Shown in pieces: positions 14,071-18,480 of a stretch of 18,480 nucleotides of DNA (its first letter is position 1; each line of letters begins with the position of its first letter). The stretch is from assembly GCA_026706425.1 (NCBI GenBank), contig JAPOYW010000375.1:1-18480 (forward strand), read 5' to 3'. Below the pieces are notes generated by a model. That model saw only the letters and a program-made list of their open reading frames with translations, searched no databases and had not been told where the DNA came from. Origin of the DNA: Gammaproteobacteria bacterium. Lineage in GTDB: Bacteria; Pseudomonadota; Gammaproteobacteria; Pseudomonadales; Azotimanducaceae. A program made the position numbers and the translations under genes.

Positions 14071-14919
14071 ATGAGCGAGGCGGCGGAACCCTACATCGGA
14101 AAGCAATTGACCGAGCGCACGTTCACGGTTACGGACGCGATGCTTGCCGACTACTACGGGGGCTTGGCGCTCGCCCGGCCGGACGACGGCCGGGTGCCGT
14201 CCATGCTGGGGGCCGATGCCGAGAACGCCTACTTCGGGCAGATCGCCTTTTCCAACCACATCGGCCACCTGTGGATGCGCCAGGGCTTGGAGTGCTTCGG
14301 CGTCCTGAATCCGGGTCAGTCCTACGCGGTGAGTGGCCGGATCCGCGACATCTATCCGCACCGGGACCGCTCCGTCGTCTACTACGAGGCCCAGGCCCGG
14401 GACGAAACGGGATCCGTGGTGGTCCGCACCCATCATCACCAGAGCTTCCTGCGCGAAAAGCCGGCCGGCGGGCAGGTCGAGTTCCGGGATCCGTCCAAGA
14501 AGCCCGGCGCGCGGAAATTCATCATTCCCGAAGGCGAACGCTTCGGCGGCCTGACCCGGACGATCACCCTGGAGATGTGCGGCGAGTTCTTCCACGGCAA
14601 CGCCAACTACCACACCGACAAGAAGGAGTCCGAAGCGCTGGGGTTCCGCGACGTCGTTGTCGGCGGTCGAATGACCCTCGCCTACACGACACACATTCTC
14701 GAAGAGCGATTCGGCGATGCATGGTGGGAGAGCGGTCGGTTGGATCTCAAGTTCACCAATCCGACCTGGCCGAACGACGACATCACGGCCCGCGGCGTGG
14801 ACACCGGCCCCGTCGACGGTGACTCAGGCAACGGGGGCGACCGCCACGGCGCATTCGTCTGGTTGGAGAAGGCGGACGGCACGGTGGTGCTGATCGCCCA
14901 AGCCAGCATCGCCGCTTGA
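14071..14919 (+). CDS. MaoC-like double-hotdog hydratase/dehydratase
   Basis: A 282-residue protein with two MaoC-like hotdog repeats (about 10-145 and 150-280). The second contains NANYHTDKKESEALGF (His181, Asp183) followed by DVVVGGRMTLAY, like the hydratase motif of enoyl-CoA or mesaconyl/methylmalyl-type dehydratases. The first has YFGQIAFSNHIGHLW and GQSYAVSGRIRDIYPHRD. It probably adds or removes water on a CoA thioester; the substrate is not evident. ATG 14071 is preceded by GGGGGCAAG. A possible promoter ACGACA-N18-TAAACT lies at 14011-14040 in the 158-base divergent region shared with phhA. Its stop overlaps the hydrolase start as TTGA, so the two are coupled. Soluble, with no signal peptide. 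Confidence 0.85.
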   Translation: MSEAAEPYIGKQLTERTFTVTDAMLADYYGGLALARPDDGRVPSMLGADAENAYFGQIAFSNHIGHLWMRQGLECFGVLNPGQSYAVSGRIRDIYPHRDRSVVYYEAQARDETGSVVVRTHHHQSFLREKPAGGQVEFRDPSKKPGARKFIIPEGERFGGLTRTITLEMCGEFFHGNANYHTDKKESEALGFRDVVVGGRMTLAYTTHILEERFGDAWWESGRLDLKFTNPTWPNDDITARGVDTGPVDGDSGNGGDRHGAFVWLEKADGTVVLIAQASIAA

Positions 14920-15770
14920 ACCGGCACGGGGCACCATCGCTGGTCGAAACCGAAACGCTGACCTACGGTCGCGCAGGCGGCTTCGATCTGCTTGCGGAAC
15001 ACCATCGCGCCGCGCAAGGCGATGACCGGTCCGGCAAGGCCGTGGTCATGGTGCACGGCGGCGCCTGGACGTCCAGCGACCGGCGCACTCCCGAGGTCCT
15101 TTGCCGGGATTTGGCGTCGGCGGGATTCTCGGTGTTCTCCCTGGATTTCCGCGATGGGCGCAACGGCAAGCATCCCTGCGCCGTGCAGGACATCACTGCG
15201 GGTGTCCGATACGTCCGCGCTAGGGCGGCGGCGTTGGAAATCGACCCCGCCCGGATCGGTCTCATCGGCAGCAGCTCCGGTGGCCACCTGGTTCTGCTGG
15301 CCGCCATCCAGCCGGACATCGGCGCGCACCGGGGAACGCCGATCAACGCCGATGTCGACGCCGAATCGGTGACCGCCCGCGTTTGCTGCGTGGTCGCGCT
15401 GTGGCCGGTATCGGATCCGTTGTTCCGGTACCGCTACGCCCAGCGTGCCGGCCGGGAAGAGCTTGTTGCCGCCCATCGCCGCTACTACCGCGACGAGGCG
15501 CATATGCGCGAAGCCAGTGTGCAGCGCGCACTGCGAGCGGGGGAAGCCCAGTACCTGCCCCCGGCCTTGGTGGTTCAGCCCGGAGAAGACGCGAACGTGC
15601 CGCGCCAGATGACCCTCGACCTAGTACGCGAATACCATGACGCCGGCGGGGCGCTCGACTACCGCTTCTACCCCGGCCTCCCCCACGCCTTCGCCTACCA
15701 CGCATCGCCGGAGACGACGCGACTTGGCCGCGAAGTGGGGGCGTTTCTGGCGGTGCACCTGCACAGCTAA
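14916..15770 (+). CDS. Alpha/beta hydrolase (esterase/lipase-like)
   Basis: A 284-residue serine hydrolase of the hormone-sensitive-lipase/BD-FAE-like type. Oxyanion motif VHGGAW (46-51), nucleophile Ser120 in GSSSGGH (118-124), probable acid Asp225 (EDANVP) and base His257 (LPHAFAY) give a full triad. It should hydrolyse an ester, substrate unknown; arylformamidase-like enzymes of tryptophan degradation share this layout, which would suit the neighbouring aromatic amino-acid gene but is only inference. The start I use is TTG 14916, which overlaps the MaoC-like stop in TTGA; no good ATG exists before the family region begins at residue ~15. It ends 60 bases before the palindrome array of the next gene. 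Confidence 0.87.
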   Translation: MNRHGAPSLVETETLTYGRAGGFDLLAEHHRAAQGDDRSGKAVVMVHGGAWTSSDRRTPEVLCRDLASAGFSVFSLDFRDGRNGKHPCAVQDITAGVRYVRARAAALEIDPARIGLIGSSSGGHLVLLAAIQPDIGAHRGTPINADVDAESVTARVCCVVALWPVSDPLFRYRYAQRAGREELVAAHRRYYRDEAHMREASVQRALRAGEAQYLPPALVVQPGEDANVPRQMTLDLVREYHDAGGALDYRFYPGLPHAFAYHASPETTRLGREVGAFLAVHLHS

Positions 15771-15830
15771 GACGACATCGACGATTGTCGCGCTGGGCTA
15801 TGTCGGGTGCATTTGGACACCAGACTGTTC

Positions 15831-15904
15831 TGTCGAGTGGGCTCGACATATAGAGAATTGTCGAATAGACTTGACGATAGCAGAATTGTCGAGTCCGTTC
15901 GACG
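15831..15904. promoter_or_regulatory. Three-palindrome operator-like array at 28-bp period
   Basis: Three copies of TGTCGA-N6-TYGACR start at 15831, 15859 and 15887, each exactly 28 bases after the last. Copy 1 (TGTCGA/TCGACA) is perfect; copies 2 (TGTCGA/TTGACG) and 3 (TGTCGA/TCGACG) differ in one or two bases of the right arm. Copies 2 and 3 also share AGAA before and AT after, so they are ~27-base direct repeats. A degenerate fourth copy may start at 15801. The last copy ends on the base before ATG 15905. Such an array suits cooperative binding by a dimeric repressor, and would also block ribosome access if it folds in RNA. Confidence 0.7.
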
Positions 15905-17095
15905 ATGCATGATGATGAACTTCTCGAAATCGCCGGGACCTGGAGTTTCTGGGATCGGTCTCCCCCGCGCTCCATCCCCCGAACCGTCGAACTGCCCGGG
16001 TCGCTGTCGAATCGCACCGTTCTCGTGATCCAGGGCGTCCGGCGGTGCGGCAAGTCCACCTTGCTCGCGCAGTTGATCGCCCGCTACCGGCTGGATAGAA
16101 AACACTGCCTGTTCGTGAACTTCGAGGATCCCCGTCTTGCGGGTTGCCTGGGCTACGAGACGCTCGAACGGCTCACCAACGCGTTCGGCGAACGCATGCC
16201 CGGTGCGGAAAGGCTGACGGTCCTGCTGGACGAGATCCAATGGGTGGATGGCTGGGAGAAGTGGCTGCGAACGAAACTGGAGCGGCCGGGTCGTTTTCAA
16301 TTCGTGGTCAGCGGCTCCAACTCGCATCTCCTGTCGGGCGAGCTGTCGAGCGTGCTGACCGGCAGGCACATCACCGTTGAACTCTTCCCGTTCGATGTGT
16401 CCGAGTTCCGGCTCGCCCATCCCGGCGCGACCCTACGCGATTATCTGGATCGAGGCGGCTTTCCGGAACCCATCGCCCGGGACGACGGCGACCTCTTGTT
16501 GCGCCAGTATTTCATGGACATCGTGCAGCGCGACGTGCGCGAGCGGGTCGGTGCGAGGTCGTCGCTCGCGCTACGGCAGATCGTGCAGATGGTCTTCGAG
16601 TCGGCGGGGTCCGAACTCAGCCTGCGCCGGATCGCCGCCGCCAGTGGCGTCGCCGTCGAGACCGTGTCCGCGTACCTGGAGGCCTGCGAGCAGGCCTACC
16701 TGCTGTTCGCGTGTCCGTGGTTCGCCTACTCGGAACGCAAACGGTTGCACAGGAACCGCAAGTACTATCCGGTCGACGCCGGCCTGCGGCGAGTCGCGGC
16801 GACGCGAACCGGCCGCGATCTCGGCAAGGCGCTTGAATGCGCCACCTTCATCGAACTCAGGAAGCGCCACGGCGACGTGTTCTATTGGCGCCAGTCCGGC
16901 GAGGTGGACTTCGTGGTCCTGACGGGCAGTATTCCCAGGCCCATCCAGATCACCACGGTCGATGCCACCGAACGTCACTTGCGCGCGCTCGACGCCTTCT
17001 ACGAGGAATTTCCGCACGCTGTCGAAGCTGTGATCGTGACGATGGAGAGTTTCCCGGATGTCCTCGCCACCATGGACGGTCGGTATAGGAGATGA
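15905..17095 (+). CDS. AAA-type ATPase with DUF4143 C-terminal domain
   Basis: A 396-residue protein of the ATP-binding/DUF4143 family. The N-terminal P-loop ATPase has Walker A GVRRCGKST (44-52), VNFEDPRL (71-78), Walker B LTVLLDEIQ (104-112, Asp109-Glu110) and sensor-like FVVSGSNSHLL. The C-terminal half (about 205-396) has family segments YYPVDAGLRR, LECATFIELRKR and GEVDFVVL; the region resembles a PD-(D/E)XK-like fold, but the usual Glu-x-Lys strand reads IQITT, so nuclease activity is doubtful. The cellular role is undefined; these genes are common in accessory regions and sometimes linked to stress or toxin-antitoxin loci. ATG 15905 is taken because the family N-terminus DELLEIAG starts there; no Shine-Dalgarno is seen, and an operator-like palindrome abuts it. 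It converges on the minus-strand gene at 17200. Confidence 0.9.
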   Translation: MHDDELLEIAGTWSFWDRSPPRSIPRTVELPGSLSNRTVLVIQGVRRCGKSTLLAQLIARYRLDRKHCLFVNFEDPRLAGCLGYETLERLTNAFGERMPGAERLTVLLDEIQWVDGWEKWLRTKLERPGRFQFVVSGSNSHLLSGELSSVLTGRHITVELFPFDVSEFRLAHPGATLRDYLDRGGFPEPIARDDGDLLLRQYFMDIVQRDVRERVGARSSLALRQIVQMVFESAGSELSLRRIAAASGVAVETVSAYLEACEQAYLLFACPWFAYSERKRLHRNRKYYPVDAGLRRVAATRTGRDLGKALECATFIELRKRHGDVFYWRQSGEVDFVVLTGSIPRPIQITTVDATERHLRALDAFYEEFPHAVEAVIVTMESFPDVLATMDGRYRR

Positions 17096-17140
17096 ACCGG
17101 GCAACGTCGTCGACGGTTGCGGCGAGGTCGCGTCCGTCAC

Positions 17141-17159
17141 CCGCAGCCTGCGGCTGCGG
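17141..17159. terminator. Perfect 8-bp hairpin between convergent genes
   Basis: CCGCAGCC-TGC-GGCTGCGG forms a perfect eight-base stem with a three-base loop, all but two pairs G-C, 46 bases after the ATPase stop and 41 bases before the end of the opposing gene. There is no T-run on either side, so it is at best a non-canonical bidirectional terminator or mRNA-end stabiliser. Confidence 0.4.
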
Positions 17160-17199
17160 ACTCGGCCCGACAGCGCGTCCTCCATCTCCGGTTCCTTGC

Positions 17200-17532
17200 C
17201 TACCGGGGAAAGGACTCCCGAGTTGCCGAGCCGTCGTCGTAATGTTCCACCACTGTCACCGCGGTTTCGTCCAGCGTGAATGTCACCACCGAGTCGAGCG
17301 GATCGTCGCGCCAACGCCCGACGGATCCATCATCGCGGATGGATGCCCAGACCACCCGGTCGCGAACAACGCGGCAGGCGTTGCGCCACCGTGTGCCGTC
17401 GTCTGGTCGCCGGTAGTTGGTGTAGATCGTTGTGGAGTCCGCCTCGTCGGCCTCGATTATCCCGATCGCAACAAGCGCCGGGGCCGAACCTTTCCGCCCA
17501 AACGCGTTATGGGGGGCGTTGAGGATCCTCAC
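17200..17532 (-). CDS. Small protein of unknown function
   Basis: A 110-residue protein I do not recognise. It is acidic and beta-strand-like (ALVAIGIIEADEADSTTIYTNY, DDPLDSVVTFTLDETAVTVVEHYDDG), with no signal peptide, no membrane segment and no cysteine cluster beyond one Cys. The amino-acid mix looks like real protein rather than the Arg/Ser-rich shadows on the other strand. ATG 17532 overlaps the upstream dioxygenase gene by 26 bases; a later start would remove the overlap, but no clear Shine-Dalgarno marks one. Being downstream of the dioxygenase on the same strand, it is probably co-transcribed with it and may assist it, which is inference only. Confidence 0.6.
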   Translation of the reverse strand: MRILNAPHNAFGRKGSAPALVAIGIIEADEADSTTIYTNYRRPDDGTRWRNACRVVRDRVVWASIRDDGSVGRWRDDPLDSVVTFTLDETAVTVVEHYDDGSATRESFPR

Positions 17533-18480
17533 GAGACGGCTGCCGCATCCCGTCCCACTCGCTCCAGTGGTCGCACAGCTTGTCTATGGAGGTCTTGAAC
17601 GGATCGTAGTCGTCCGGATAGTCGAGGAAGTCGCCGTTCAATGCCCTGTCGGGGTGGTCTGATACGCCCCAGCCGATGCGCCTGTTGCCTTCGTGGGGGT
17701 TCTCGGGCCGGAGACGGCGAATACGGAAGAACACGTTCATTCGCGGGTCGTCGCTCATGTTCGGCGTGGCCGTGTGGGGCAGCGAGTGGAGCGCGATCAC
17801 TGCATCGCCTTCCTCCATCAACACGGGCGTCAACTCGGGCCATGGCCAGCCTTCCGACTCGAAGCGGGTGTCCGGATAGGTTTCGACCATCGCGGCGGGC
17901 ATGATCCCCGCGAAGGCATCGTCTTCGCCCATGGCCTGGAGTCTCGGCCAGGCGGGTCCGCCGCCGCCTAGGGGGCCGCCCTGGTCGCGTTGCCGACGAA
18001 AGAACGCCTCCACCGCTTCGTGGGCGCCGCGCCGTACCGAGAACTGGCCCTTGCCGGGCTTGCGCTGATCGTTGAGGCAGACACCCACGAGGGCGGTGTA
18101 GCTGCCGATCGCGAGGGTCCGTTCGCGGTCCTGCCAAAGCGGTGCGCCGCCGGCCGGGCCCATGGAACGGGGGTCGCCGTCGCTGCCCCAGGTCTCGAGT
18201 GTTTGTCCGGATGCGAGTATTTCGCTGCGCTTGACCGGGCAGAGCCCCGCCCATCCGCCGTCCACGTGGGCGCCCGGCCGATACGCGGGGTTGGCCTTGC
18301 GGCGTACCACGGCGTCCGAGTAGTTGGGCATGGTCACGGCGACCTGGGCATTGATCGGAGCGGTGTGCGGTCCCATGGCCTCCAACATGATGTCCCGCAG
18401 CACGGAGTCGTTGTAGAGCCCGTTGATGGCGGGATTGTCGCCGTGGACGATGCGCGTGGGCTCTTCGTTGATAGTCGCCT
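17507..18480 (-). CDS. Phytanoyl-CoA dioxygenase (PhyH)-like 2OG-Fe(II) oxygenase, partial 5' end
   Basis: The frame is open through the right edge, giving 323 residues without the N-terminus; upstream of GTG 18403 the protein continues as NEEPTRIVHGDNPAINGLYNDS, so that GTG is internal. The iron-binding His-x-Asp is visible in GAHVDGGWAG, and the distal His and 2-oxoglutarate Arg in ALHSLPHTATPNMSDDP followed by MNVFFRIRR. The fold matches PhyH-type non-haem oxygenases, which hydroxylate or demethylate small molecules using 2-oxoglutarate and O2 in the cytoplasm. The substrate is unknown; a Gly/Pro-rich insertion (DQGGPLGGGGPAWPR) lies between the two metal-ligand regions. It overlaps the small protein gene downstream by 26 bases. 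Confidence 0.85.
   Translation of the reverse strand, partial: ATINEEPTRIVHGDNPAINGLYNDSVLRDIMLEAMGPHTAPINAQVAVTMPNYSDAVVRRKANPAYRPGAHVDGGWAGLCPVKRSEILASGQTLETWGSDGDPRSMGPAGGAPLWQDRERTLAIGSYTALVGVCLNDQRKPGKGQFSVRRGAHEAVEAFFRRQRDQGGPLGGGGPAWPRLQAMGEDDAFAGIMPAAMVETYPDTRFESEGWPWPELTPVLMEEGDAVIALHSLPHTATPNMSDDPRMNVFFRIRRLRPENPHEGNRRIGWGVSDHPDRALNGDFLDYPDDYDPFKTSIDKLCDHWSEWDGMRQPSREDPQRPP

Noticed and set aside
15801..15904. Possible small CRISPR array
   Set aside because: The repeated unit is an 18-base palindrome with variable six-base centre and only 10-base gaps, unlike CRISPR repeats and ~30-base spacers, and no cas gene is present.

Overview
This is a GC-rich bacterial window, most likely from an uncultured proteobacterium. 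The evidence is a LexA box of the gamma/beta-proteobacterial form (CTGT-N8-ACAG), densely packed genes with 4-base start/stop overlaps, and general proteobacterial accessory metabolism. The exact taxon cannot be read from the sequence. There are no rRNA or tRNA genes, no insertion sequences and no CRISPR array.

Layout, left to right. (1) Positions 1-3799, minus strand: a compact three-gene operon behind one promoter that carries a perfect LexA box. Its genes encode a class I SAM methyltransferase-like protein, a short UvrD-type SF1 helicase, and a large protein of at least 606 residues whose C-terminus is an AlkB-type 2OG-Fe(II) oxygenase fused to about 525 residues I cannot assign. The last gene runs off the left edge. 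Sampled stretches here are less GC-rich than the rest of the window. This is the best candidate for an undescribed system: SOS-controlled methylation, helicase and oxidative demethylation in one unit. (2) 3815-7524, minus strand: NIPSNAP-family protein, amidase-signature hydrolase, diphosphomevalonate decarboxylase and phosphomevalonate kinase-like GHMP kinase, closely spaced. The last two are late mevalonate-pathway enzymes joined by a GTGA overlap. (3) 7614-8246, minus strand: a VapBC-like toxin-antitoxin pair in which the PIN toxin is split by a one-base frameshift. (4) 8392-12194, plus strand: class III CoA-transferase, a stand-alone FEN-like 5'-3' exonuclease with eroded metal ligands, and a YejF-like double ABC ATPase. 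(5) 12213-13912, minus strand: a methylmalonyl-CoA epimerase-like VOC protein and an ACT-domain phenylalanine hydroxylase, an operon with a 14-nt gap. (6) 14071-15770, plus strand: a MaoC-like double-hotdog protein and an alpha/beta hydrolase joined by a TTGA overlap. (7) 15831-17095, plus strand: an AAA/DUF4143 ATPase preceded by three palindromes at an exact 28-bp period. (8) 17200-18480, minus strand: a small unknown protein and a PhyH-like dioxygenase running off the right edge.

The middle and right parts look like catabolic and isoprenoid accessory metabolism: acyl-CoA chemistry, aromatic amino-acid oxidation, amide and ester hydrolysis. The left operon, the toxin-antitoxin remnant and the DUF4143 ATPase are typical mobile or stress-related accessory genes set among it. 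Three genes depend on start or edge reasoning beyond the longest ATG frame: the AlkB fusion (open at the left edge), the helicase (GTG start) and the GHMP kinase (GTG start).
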